A program made the position numbers and the translations under genes. A model generated the notes under the pieces. The model did not search any database. It saw only the letters and a list, made by a program, of their open reading frames with translations, and was not told the origin of the DNA. DNA of 24,903 bases from Actinomycetota bacterium (GTDB lineage Bacteria > Actinomycetota > Acidimicrobiia > Acidimicrobiales > Ilumatobacteraceae): contig SYCH01000248.1 in assembly GCA_005787025.1 (NCBI GenBank), forward strand, positions 1-24,903, given 5' to 3'. Shown here one piece after another: positions 14,681 through 21,379 of this stretch (position 1 is the stretch's first letter; each line of letters opens with the position of its first letter).

Positions 14681-15492
14681 GCGTCCCCTCACCACGATTC
14701 GTCGAAGTCCATCCCGCGTTGTCGACTGCGGCGGCCGCGGCCCATGACGCTTACATCACCGCCAAACGCAACCGGACTCGCACCGAATTGGCCTCCATCA
14801 TCGGTGTCGGAGGCGACGGAACGCCGACCATGTTCCTGGATCAATTGGTGGACGAGGCGGTCGTCGCCGCGGTCGAACCGTTCGGAGTCAACATCCTCTC
14901 CGAGGAGATCGGCTGGGTCGACAACGGATCAGCGATCACCCTCGTCATGGACCCCGTCGACGGCACGGCGAACGCCGTCGCCGGAATTCCGTCTTGTGCC
15001 TTCGCCGGAACCATCGTGATCGACGGGATCATCACCGACTCCCAGATCATCTGGCTCGACTCGAATCGTTCCTTCCTCGCCCATCGCGACGACACCGGTG
15101 GTTTCGACATCTCCGAGCCTCTCCTCACCACCGGTCGGCGTTCATTGGAAGGGGCTTCCATCGCGATGTTGCGTCCCCGACCGGAGACTCGCTCCGCATG
15201 GAACCGCGTCGTCGAGCCGACCGAACGTCTACGTGTCATGGGTAGTTCGGTGATCGAAGGTTCGCTGGTCGCCATGGGGTCCATCGACGCGTTCGTCGAC
15301 GCCGGGGGCGACGTCCACCGACTGGTCGATCTGCTTCCCCTGGTGCCATTCGTGGAACATGCCGGTGGAGTCATCATCGACGCCTTCGGTCGGCCGTTGG
15401 GTTTCGACACCGACTTGTCGAAGCGCTGGAGCGGCATCGTGGCCGCCACGCCCGAGTTGGCCGACCAGATTCGTTCCATCATCGATCGTTGA
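14677..15492 (+). CDS. Inositol-monophosphatase-family phosphatase coupled to phnM
   Basis: A 271-residue Mg-dependent, lithium-type phosphatase fold. Family motifs are intact: GGDGTPTMFLD (45-55, as in archaeal IMPase/FBPase enzymes), SEE (75-77), DPVDGTAN (92-99) and a C-terminal D218 followed by EHAGG (227-231). All expected metal ligands are therefore present and it is probably active. The GTG start overlaps the phnM stop (GTGA), making it the last cistron of the operon. Since phnP and phnN are absent here, it may act on a phosphorylated ribose product of the C-P lyase, for example ribose 1,5-bisphosphate; this is inference. Family members also act on inositol phosphates, fructose 1,6-bisphosphate and PAP, so general phosphate salvage is the alternative. 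Confidence 0.85.
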   Translation: MSVPSPRFVEVHPALSTAAAAAHDAYITAKRNRTRTELASIIGVGGDGTPTMFLDQLVDEAVVAAVEPFGVNILSEEIGWVDNGSAITLVMDPVDGTANAVAGIPSCAFAGTIVIDGIITDSQIIWLDSNRSFLAHRDDTGGFDISEPLLTTGRRSLEGASIAMLRPRPETRSAWNRVVEPTERLRVMGSSVIEGSLVAMGSIDAFVDAGGDVHRLVDLLPLVPFVEHAGGVIIDAFGRPLGFDTDLSKRWSGIVAATPELADQIRSIIDR

Positions 15493-15513
15493 TGGAACGT
15501 CTCCACTGATCAA

Positions 15514-17268
15514 TCAAAGAATGCGCTTGCGCACCCAACCCGAGAGCAGTTCGATCGAATAGACCACCACGAAGATGGTGATGAGAACCGCTCCGACGGT
15601 GCGCAACTGCAGAACCCTCAGAGCATTGAAGAGGATGAAGCCGATTCCTCCACCACCGACGATTCCGAGGATCGTGGAGGTTCGCAAATTGATATCCAAG
15701 GCGTACAGCAGGTTGCTCACGATCGCAGGCATCGCTTGGGGTATCACCGAAGTGGCGATCTCCTGGGTCTTGGTGGCACCAGTGGCGAAGGTCGCCTCAC
15801 GAGGTATCGGATTGATCTCCTCAACGGCGTCGGCGATCAACTTGGCGAGGAATCCCGAGGTTCCGAAAGCCAAGGCCAGGGTTCCGGGCACCGGACCGAG
15901 TCCGATCGCGGCGATGAAGATGACGGCGATGATCAGTTCGGGGATTCCCCGAACCAGCACGAGGAACAATCTCGAGACGCTGTACACGATGCGATTGAAG
16001 GCCACGTTGCGCGCGGCCATCAATCCGAGCGGGATGGACAGGATGGCCCCCATGAACGTGGCCACCAATGCCGCGGCCACCGATTCGATGATCCCATCGA
16101 CGATCGGATCTCGCGCGGTGGAGAAGTCGGGCGGGAAGAGTCGCGTGGTCACCTTCCATACGTCGGGCAACGCCCCGAGTAGCTCCCCCGGGTTCAGCGA
16201 GACGGAGCGAAACGCGATCACGACGAGGGCGACGAACGCCAAGCCGTAAATGGTCTTCATACGCACTTCGCCCACCCACGGCGGACGGATCTTCTCGCGG
16301 TCGAACGGTCGCACGCCTATGTCGTTCTTCATGCGATCCGACCAGAAGCGCGAGAAGATCCGCGCTCCGAGACTGAACTTCGGAACCGACCGACCCACCA
16401 GTGTTCGATCTCCTCCGAGAAGCGTGGCGCGCACGGCGGCCGAGAAGAACTCCATGATGGTGATCAGGACGAAGATCACGGAAACCACACCGAGTGCCTC
16501 GTCGTATTGCAATGACCGAAGGTTGGCTTGCATGAGGAACCCGATACCACCGGCGCCCACGATGCCCAGAACCGACGACGACCGCAGGTTGATGTCCAGT
16601 CGATAGAGAATCGTCGAGATGAAGGAGGGCATCGCCTGTGGGATCACCGAAGTGGTGATCGCCTGCCACTTCGACGCTCCGACCGAGGTCACCGCTTCGC
16701 GCGGCATTTTCTCAGTTTGCTCGATGGCGTCGGCGAACAACTTCCCGACCATGCCGATGGAGTGCAGGCCGAGAGCGATGACCCCGGGCAAAACTCCGAT
16801 CCCGATGGCTCGGACGAAGATGGCCGCGAAAATGAGATCCGGCACTGCACGGCTGAGCACGATGACGCCCCGACACACGGCCATGACCGCGGGATGCGGT
16901 GTGGTGTTGCGCGCCGCCCCCAACGCGATGGGAAAGGACAACACCACCGCGATCGTCGTACCGATGACCGCCATCCACAACGTCTCAAATCCCAGTCGGA
17001 TCGCATCGTCGAGATCGGAGAATTTCGGGGGCAGCATTCGTCCGAGCAGGTTCCGAACGTCACCGATGCCGGCGATCAGTCCACCGAAGCTCATCTCGAT
17101 GTGACGCCATGCCCACACGACCGCCACGATGAAGACCGCCAGAACGACTCGCATCACGATGCGGTCGCCGGTCAGGCGTCGTCGAAGTCGCGAATCGCTC
17201 GAGGGCGGGAACTCGGGGGCCATCGGATCCGAATCCGAGTCGGGAATCGTGGGGACGGGAGAAGTCAT
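15514..17268 (-). CDS. phnE: Phosphonate ABC transporter permease, fused double PhnE
   Basis: 584 residues, twice the length of usual PhnE. Two homologous permease domains lie in tandem (about 36-300 and 335-584). Each has its own EAA-loop: PREAVTSVGASKWQ then SVIPQAMP in the first, and PREATFATGATKTQ then SVIPQAMP in the second. Each also has a LGIVG-x-GGIGF segment. The linker (about 295-335) is polar and charged, and the N-terminal 30 residues are Pro/Ser-rich and cytoplasmic. One chain could supply both halves of the membrane pore for PhnC and PhnD. The start overlaps the phnC stop by 4 bases. The gene is convergent with the phosphatase gene, with only 21 bases between stops and no clear terminator. 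Confidence 0.93.
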   Translation of the reverse strand: MTSPVPTIPDSDSDPMAPEFPPSSDSRLRRRLTGDRIVMRVVLAVFIVAVVWAWRHIEMSFGGLIAGIGDVRNLLGRMLPPKFSDLDDAIRLGFETLWMAVIGTTIAVVLSFPIALGAARNTTPHPAVMAVCRGVIVLSRAVPDLIFAAIFVRAIGIGVLPGVIALGLHSIGMVGKLFADAIEQTEKMPREAVTSVGASKWQAITTSVIPQAMPSFISTILYRLDINLRSSSVLGIVGAGGIGFLMQANLRSLQYDEALGVVSVIFVLITIMEFFSAAVRATLLGGDRTLVGRSVPKFSLGARIFSRFWSDRMKNDIGVRPFDREKIRPPWVGEVRMKTIYGLAFVALVVIAFRSVSLNPGELLGALPDVWKVTTRLFPPDFSTARDPIVDGIIESVAAALVATFMGAILSIPLGLMAARNVAFNRIVYSVSRLFLVLVRGIPELIIAVIFIAAIGLGPVPGTLALAFGTSGFLAKLIADAVEEINPIPREATFATGATKTQEIATSVIPQAMPAIVSNLLYALDINLRTSTILGIVGGGGIGFILFNALRVLQLRTVGAVLITIFVVVYSIELLSGWVRKRIL

Positions 17269-18092
17269 GCGACGCGGGGGCTCGACGGCACCGAGGGCTT
17301 TTCGACGGAGGCATCAGTCGAACGGCCCGGCTCCACCCGACGATAGACCTCCATCACTGCGGACTCGTCGAGATTGTCGACTTCTCGATCCAACACCACC
17401 TGCCCGTCGCGCAATCCGACGATGCGTTGCGCCCAACCGAGCGCCAGTTCAACCTGGTGCAGTGTGCAGATCACGGTGAGTTGATCCTCGACGACGATCC
17501 GAAACAGAACGTCCATCACCTGCGCCGACGACTCCGGGTCCAATGACGCGACTGGTTCGTCGGCCAACAGAAGCTTCGGGCGCTGCATCAATGTGCGGGC
17601 GATGGCCACTCGCTGTTGCTGGCCGCCCGAAAGGGTGTCGGATCGCTGGAACGCACGATCACCAAGACCGACTCGGTCGAGGTTCTCGAGCGCTTCACGA
17701 CGCAGCGCCTTGGGATACATCAACGTCCCGAAGCGCGGTCCACTGAGTCGACCGAGCGCGCCGGACAGGACGTTTTCCAATGCGGTGAGACGCCCCACCA
17801 ATCCGAATGACTGGAACACGAAACCAACGTCGCGGCGGAGCTCGCGAAGTTCACGGCGACCCGCCGCCACGACGTTGGTCCCCAACACTTCGACGAAACC
17901 CGACGAGGGAGGGATCAGGCCGTGGAGATGTCGGAGAAGAGTGGACTTACCGCTTCCCGACAAGCCGATCAGTGACAGCAGCTGACCCTTGGGAACCGCC
18001 AGATCGACCTGGTCGAGAGCCAGGGGACCGTTGGGGAACTTCTTGGACAGTCCGGTCACCCGAACGGCGTTGTCGGGAAGCGGGGAGGTCAT
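17265..18092 (-). CDS. phnC: Phosphonate ABC transporter ATP-binding protein PhnC
   Basis: A 275-residue importer ATPase. Motifs: Walker A GLSGSGKST (43-51), Q-loop Q94 in FVFQSFGLVGRLT, signature LSGGQ (154-158), Walker B LLLADEP (174-180) and the H-loop in TLHQVE. The FQ-x-F-x-L-V-x-R-L-x-x-x-x-NV-L-x-G block and the following GRL-x-G helix are typical of PhnC among importer ATPases. The C-terminal 30 residues are Ser/Pro-rich and variable. It lies between phnD (7-base gap upstream) and phnE (4-base overlap downstream), in the order phnD-phnC-phnE. It would energise uptake of phosphonates or related phosphorus compounds. Confidence 0.93.
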   Translation of the reverse strand: MTSPLPDNAVRVTGLSKKFPNGPLALDQVDLAVPKGQLLSLIGLSGSGKSTLLRHLHGLIPPSSGFVEVLGTNVVAAGRRELRELRRDVGFVFQSFGLVGRLTALENVLSGALGRLSGPRFGTLMYPKALRREALENLDRVGLGDRAFQRSDTLSGGQQQRVAIARTLMQRPKLLLADEPVASLDPESSAQVMDVLFRIVVEDQLTVICTLHQVELALGWAQRIVGLRDGQVVLDREVDNLDESAVMEVYRRVEPGRSTDASVEKPSVPSSPRVA

Positions 18093-18099
18093 GGTCGAA

Positions 18100-19104
18100 T
18101 CAGCCCTCGCACTTGGCCGACTTGGTGGCCTCGCACACCGCGCGGACCCCGTCGTAGAACGAGTCGGCGACAGGGACCCAGCCCCAAGCGTTCTCGTCGG
18201 TCAAACCGCAGTCGTCCGCGCTCGTGCAGCGACCATCGGCGAGCAACGCGTCACGATTGGCGACTTCCAGAACCAGGCGGATGATCTCGGCCTTCAACGA
18301 CTCGGGGAGACCGTTCTGCATCGCCAGCGGCGAGCCGGCGATGACTTCGGACTTCCACACCGTGGTGATGTCACCTTCGGCGATGTCACCGGCCTCGATG
18401 AGGACCGAGTCGACCATGGCGTCGAACGCGAAGCCGGCGTCGCAGTCACCGTTGTTGACGGAAATGACGGAGGCATCATGTCCACCGGCGAAAACCGGCG
18501 TCACGTCGGCTTCCGGATCGATGCCGAGTTCCAACAGGCCAGCCGAGGGATACAAGTATCCCGAGGTCGAGCCCGGGTCGACGAAGCAGATCTTCTTACC
18601 GCGGAAACCCTCGAGATCGGTGATGTCGCTGCCGGTCTTCACGATTCCGTAGCTCTGGTAACCGGGCTCCTCGTCGGGTGCGTCGACGAGAGCGCCGATC
18701 GGATCGATGTCGGCGCCGTTGAACTTGGCGATCACGTACGAGAACGGACCATATTGCGCCAAGTCCACCTTGCCCGAGATCTGGGCCTCGATGATTCCGG
18801 CGTAGTCGGTCGCCTGGAAGAATTCGACTTCGAGTTCCAGCTCCTCTTCGAGGACCTGAATCAATTTGCTGTAGCTCTCGACGAGAGCGGTGCTTTCCTC
18901 GGAGGGAACGGCACCCAAAACGATCTTGTCGGGCCAATCCGCCTTCGGATCGGCTTGTGTGGTGGTCGGGGCCTCCGAACTGGCGGGCGCCTCGCTGGAC
19001 GGCGACGACTCGCTGTCGTCGCTACCGCAAGCGACCAACATCGACAGTGACGCCACGGCGATTGCCAAAACCGGCAACTTCCTCGTGTGATTTCCGAAAA
19101 GCAT
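18100..19104 (-). CDS. phnD: Phosphonate-binding lipoprotein PhnD
   Basis: A 334-residue extracytoplasmic solute-binding protein. A lipoprotein signal ends in LVAC with the modified cysteine at 26, followed by a Ser/Glu/Pro-rich tether (about 28-52), as in Gram-positive binding proteins. The body shows the PhnD-type pattern IVLGAVPSEES near the first strand, ATDYAGIIEAQISGKVDLAQYGPFSYVIA, and the FVDPGSTSGYLYP ligand loop. Two cysteine pairs near the end (CTSADDC, and C...C in the last 10 residues) may form disulfides. AGGAGGA at 19115-19109 is a strong ribosome site. A candidate operator and -10 box lie just upstream. The ligand (2-aminoethylphosphonate, methylphosphonate, phosphite or other) cannot be read from sequence. 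Confidence 0.93.
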   Translation of the reverse strand: MLFGNHTRKLPVLAIAVASLSMLVACGSDDSESSPSSEAPASSEAPTTTQADPKADWPDKIVLGAVPSEESTALVESYSKLIQVLEEELELEVEFFQATDYAGIIEAQISGKVDLAQYGPFSYVIAKFNGADIDPIGALVDAPDEEPGYQSYGIVKTGSDITDLEGFRGKKICFVDPGSTSGYLYPSAGLLELGIDPEADVTPVFAGGHDASVISVNNGDCDAGFAFDAMVDSVLIEAGDIAEGDITTVWKSEVIAGSPLAMQNGLPESLKAEIIRLVLEVANRDALLADGRCTSADDCGLTDENAWGWVPVADSFYDGVRAVCEATKSAKCEG

Positions 19105-19108
19105 TCTT

Positions 19109-19134
19109 TCCTCCTAAGTGTGGCTTCTTGCCAC
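19109..19134 (-). promoter_or_regulatory. phnD ribosome site preceded by a small hairpin
   Basis: On the reverse strand GTGGC (19134-19130) and GCCAC (19124-19120) can pair around AAGAA, 4 bases before the AGGAGGA ribosome site (19115-19109). A 5-bp stem is weak; it could modestly affect translation or mRNA stability. No riboswitch family is recognised. Confidence 0.35.
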
Positions 19135-19137
19135 TTT

Positions 19138-19156
19138 GTTCACGATGGTGAACGTA
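19138..19156 (-). promoter_or_regulatory. Candidate phnD promoter and operator C
   Basis: On the reverse strand TACGTT (19156-19151), a TANNNT-type -10 box, runs into GTTCACCATCGTGAAC (19153-19138), a palindrome with perfect 6-bp arms. A repressor on the palindrome would cover the expected start point. CGTTCACC is shared with sites A and B of the other phosphonate promoters. A consensus -35 TTGACA lies further upstream (19242-19237) but at the wrong distance for this box, so a second promoter is possible. Confidence 0.5.
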
Positions 19157-19195
19157 GGAGTCGAAACTGAATGTGAATAGCGCCCGAGATAAACC

Positions 19196-19211
19196 CCGAC
19201 TGAATAGTCGG
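19196..19211 (-). terminator. Possible weak terminator after the histidine kinase gene
   Basis: CCGACT (19196-19201) and AGTCGG (19206-19211) form a 6-bp stem with a 4-base loop, 53 bases downstream of the kinase stop. On the reverse strand it is followed by GGTTTATC, only a short U-rich stretch. It could be a weak terminator separating the kinase from phnD, or an operator. Confidence 0.3.
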
Positions 19212-19264
19212 TGTAACTCGGACGAACGAGCACACTTGTCAATACAGGTAGTGCGAGCAGGGCC

Positions 19265-20611
19265 TCAAGCCTTTGTCGGTATCGAGAACCCCACCTCGGC
19301 ACCGCCACCGGGACGATTGCGGGCCACCACCGTTCCGCCATGCGAGGTGGCCACCTCGGCCACGATCGACAATCCGAGTCCCGAGCCGGGCATGGTGCGC
19401 GCGGTCACCGAACGATGGAAACGGTCGAAGACGTTGGGCAGGTCGGCCTCGGGGATGCCGGGTCCGCGATCGGACACGACGATCGTTCCCCGGTTCACGA
19501 CGACCTCGATGGGTGAGTTCGACGGGTCGAACTTGGTCGCGTTGTCGATGAGGTTGGAGATCGCCCGCTCCAGAAGGGCCGGGCGTACCATCACGATCGA
19601 ATCGTCGGCCGTCACCACGATGTCGCGCGAGACACGACGACGCGCCTTGGCCACCACGCGCTCGACGGACTCCGACAACAGCACCGGCTCGGGCAGTTCG
19701 GTGGTGTGTCGATCGGCGGCCACCGCCACCACCTCCTCGACCAGGGTCGACAACTCTGTCGTGTCGCGATCGATGTCGGCCAACACCTGCGCGCGCATGG
19801 CGTCATCCATCGTCGGGTGACGCCGCAACACGTCGAGGTTGGTGCGCAGGCTCGTCAGGGGCGTGCGCAACTCGTGACCGGCGTCCTCGACGAGACGCTG
19901 TTGCTGCTCCTTGGAACGGGCCAACGCCGTCAACATCTCGCCGAAGGACCGTCCGAGTCGACCGGCTTCGTCGCGACCGGTGACCGGTGCGTCGAGATTC
20001 AGGCGACCGGTTGCGGCCACGTCCTCGACCGCGATCGAGAGTCGTCGCAACCGCGACGTGACGCGCAGCGCGATGAGCCAACCGACCACCGCGGCCAGTG
20101 CCGCCACCAACGTCGACAACAACACCGTGCGGGTGCGCAGATCGGCCAACACGTTGTCGGTCTCGGCGAGATCGCGGCCCACCCGCACGACTCCGATGGG
20201 CGTCGCGAACGATCGCAAGCGATACGTGGAGCCATCGTCGGCTCGTTCGGTCGAGATCCACGGCGCACCATCGCCCTGCATCGAACCCACGACCGTCGAC
20301 GGGACGGGGATCGTCACGCCGTCGGTGGCCGCCAGCACCTCGCCGGAGGGATCGACCAACTGCACGACGAACTGCTCGATACCCAACGGGCGTTCGGGAA
20401 TGGAGAGACGGAGGTTCTCGAACGAACCCGGCCGGTCACCTCGACCGCCTCCTCGTCGATCGAGGAACCGATCGGTGGCGTTCACCAGCGAACGGTCGAT
20501 CTCGGTCATCAGACGCGACTGCGTCGACTGGTAGGACAACGTACCGACCAGTCCGGTACCGAGCGCGGCGATCACCGCCAGCGCCAGCGTGAGTTTCCAG
20601 CGCAGACTCAC
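19265..20611 (-). CDS. Sensor histidine kinase (MprB-like)
   Basis: A 448-residue membrane sensor. TM1 is about 7-26; an external sensor region of about 130 residues carries a Gly/Arg/Asp-rich loop (51-61); TM2 is about 162-182, followed by a HAMP domain. The phosphoacceptor is H246 in EDAGHELRTPLTSLRTN, the form typical of MprB. The ATPase domain has the N-box NLIDN (353-357), G1 DRGPGIP (381-387) and G2 GSGLGLSIV (409-417). Its start overlaps the regulator stop by 4 bases. MprB kinases sense envelope stress; that role is inferred from similarity. Position upstream of phnD raises the alternative of a phosphate-related sensor, but nothing in the sensor domain supports it. Confidence 0.92.
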   Translation of the reverse strand: MSLRWKLTLALAVIAALGTGLVGTLSYQSTQSRLMTEIDRSLVNATDRFLDRRGGGRGDRPGSFENLRLSIPERPLGIEQFVVQLVDPSGEVLAATDGVTIPVPSTVVGSMQGDGAPWISTERADDGSTYRLRSFATPIGVVRVGRDLAETDNVLADLRTRTVLLSTLVAALAAVVGWLIALRVTSRLRRLSIAVEDVAATGRLNLDAPVTGRDEAGRLGRSFGEMLTALARSKEQQQRLVEDAGHELRTPLTSLRTNLDVLRRHPTMDDAMRAQVLADIDRDTTELSTLVEEVVAVAADRHTTELPEPVLLSESVERVVAKARRRVSRDIVVTADDSIVMVRPALLERAISNLIDNATKFDPSNSPIEVVVNRGTIVVSDRGPGIPEADLPNVFDRFHRSVTARTMPGSGLGLSIVAEVATSHGGTVVARNRPGGGAEVGFSIPTKA

Positions 20612-21315
20612 GACGACGCCACCCGGGCCGTGTATCCCACCCCGCGAACCGTGTGGATGAGACGCGCGTGCCCGTCGAGATCCACCTTGCGCCGGATGTA
20701 GCCGATGTACACCGCCAGATTCTTGGATTCCGGACCGAAGTCGTATCCCCAGATGCGGTCGTAGATGGTGGAGTGATCGAGGACGATCCCCGTGTTACGC
20801 ACCAACAACTCCAGCAGTTCGAACTCGGTCTTGGACAGATCCAACTCGTGACCGCCACGGAACACCCGTCGCGCCGCGGTGTCGATGCGCAGATCGTCGA
20901 GCACCAGATCGTCGCGACCGCCGTCGTCGACCACCGGGGTGGTGCGACGGAGCAGCGCGCGCAGACGAGCCAGCAACTCCTCGAGCGCGAACGGCTTGGG
21001 AAGGTAGTCGTCGGCACCGGCGTCGAGACCCTGCACCCGGTCGCTGGTCTCGGACCGGGCGGTGAGCATCAGCACGGGAAGTCTGTTCTTCTCCGAGCGC
21101 AGCACCCGACAGACGGTGAGTCCGTCGATGACCGGCATCATCAGATCCAACACGAGAGCGTCGTGCTCGCCGACCCTGATCATCTCGAGGGCCGCCGCAC
21201 CGTCGTTGGCCGCCTCGACCCGATAGCCCTCCAGGGTGAGAGCGCGCACCAGGCTTTCGCGCACCGCCTTGTCGTCGTCGGCGACGAGAACGCGTTGGGG
21301 ACCGGTATTCGCCAT
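20608..21315 (-). CDS. OmpR-family response regulator (MprA-like)
   Basis: A 235-residue regulator. The receiver domain (about 7-122) has acidic D13/D14, phosphorylation site D57 in LVLDLMMP, T85 and K107 in YLPKPF. The C-terminal winged helix (about 140-232) has LSKTEFELLELLVRN and the YIGYIRRKVD recognition region. It is the partner of the kinase directly downstream. The ATG at 21315 has no clear ribosome site but a CAGACT -10-like box lies 6 bases upstream, preceded by two 11-bp-spaced TTCTCACC-type units. The same arrangement occurs before the secreted His-rich gene, so autoregulation and control of that gene are likely. Confidence 0.93.
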   Translation of the reverse strand: MANTGPQRVLVADDDKAVRESLVRALTLEGYRVEAANDGAAALEMIRVGEHDALVLDLMMPVIDGLTVCRVLRSEKNRLPVLMLTARSETSDRVQGLDAGADDYLPKPFALEELLARLRALLRRTTPVVDDGGRDDLVLDDLRIDTAARRVFRGGHELDLSKTEFELLELLVRNTGIVLDHSTIYDRIWGYDFGPESKNLAVYIGYIRRKVDLDGHARLIHTVRGVGYTARVASS

Positions 21316-21321
21316 GCCCGA

Positions 21322-21355
21322 AGTCTGCCCGCCACGGGTAAGAGTCGGGTGAGAA
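21322..21355 (-). promoter_or_regulatory. Response-regulator promoter with two 11-bp-phased repeats
   Basis: On the reverse strand TTCTCACCC (21355-21347) and CTCTTACCC (21344-21336) start 11 bp apart. Eight bases after the second unit lies CAGACT (21327-21322), then 6 bases, then the ATG. Repeat type, 11-bp phase, 8-base gap and CANNCT box all match the His-rich gene promoter at 3531-3586. The repeats also sit at -35 distance from the divergent ClC promoter, so both directions could be affected. Confidence 0.6.
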
Positions 21356-21367
21356 GGCCCCGAGGAG

Positions 21368-21379
21368 TACCGTGATCGG
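21368..21379 (+). promoter_or_regulatory. Candidate leaderless promoter of the ClC gene
   Basis: TACCGT (21368-21373, TANNNT) followed by 6 bases leads directly to the GTG at 21380, the geometry expected for a leaderless mRNA. A GAGGAG at 21363-21368 is an alternative ribosome site, 11 bases from the start, which is rather far. Confidence 0.45.

Noticed and set aside
15486..15516. Inverted repeat between the phosphatase gene and phnE as a two-way terminator
   Set aside because: Pairing is TTGAT plus GGA with a 4-base bulge and no U tract; too weak to call.
19138..19180. Classical actinobacterial PHO box (11-bp direct repeats) ahead of phnD
   Set aside because: One unit fits well, but no second unit is found at 11 or 22 bp; the inverted-repeat reading is better supported.
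19265..21315. Two-component pair as PhoP/PhoR because it adjoins phnD
   Set aside because: The phosphoacceptor box and layout resemble MprA/MprB; there is no phoU neighbour, and its likely binding repeats are absent from the phn promoters.
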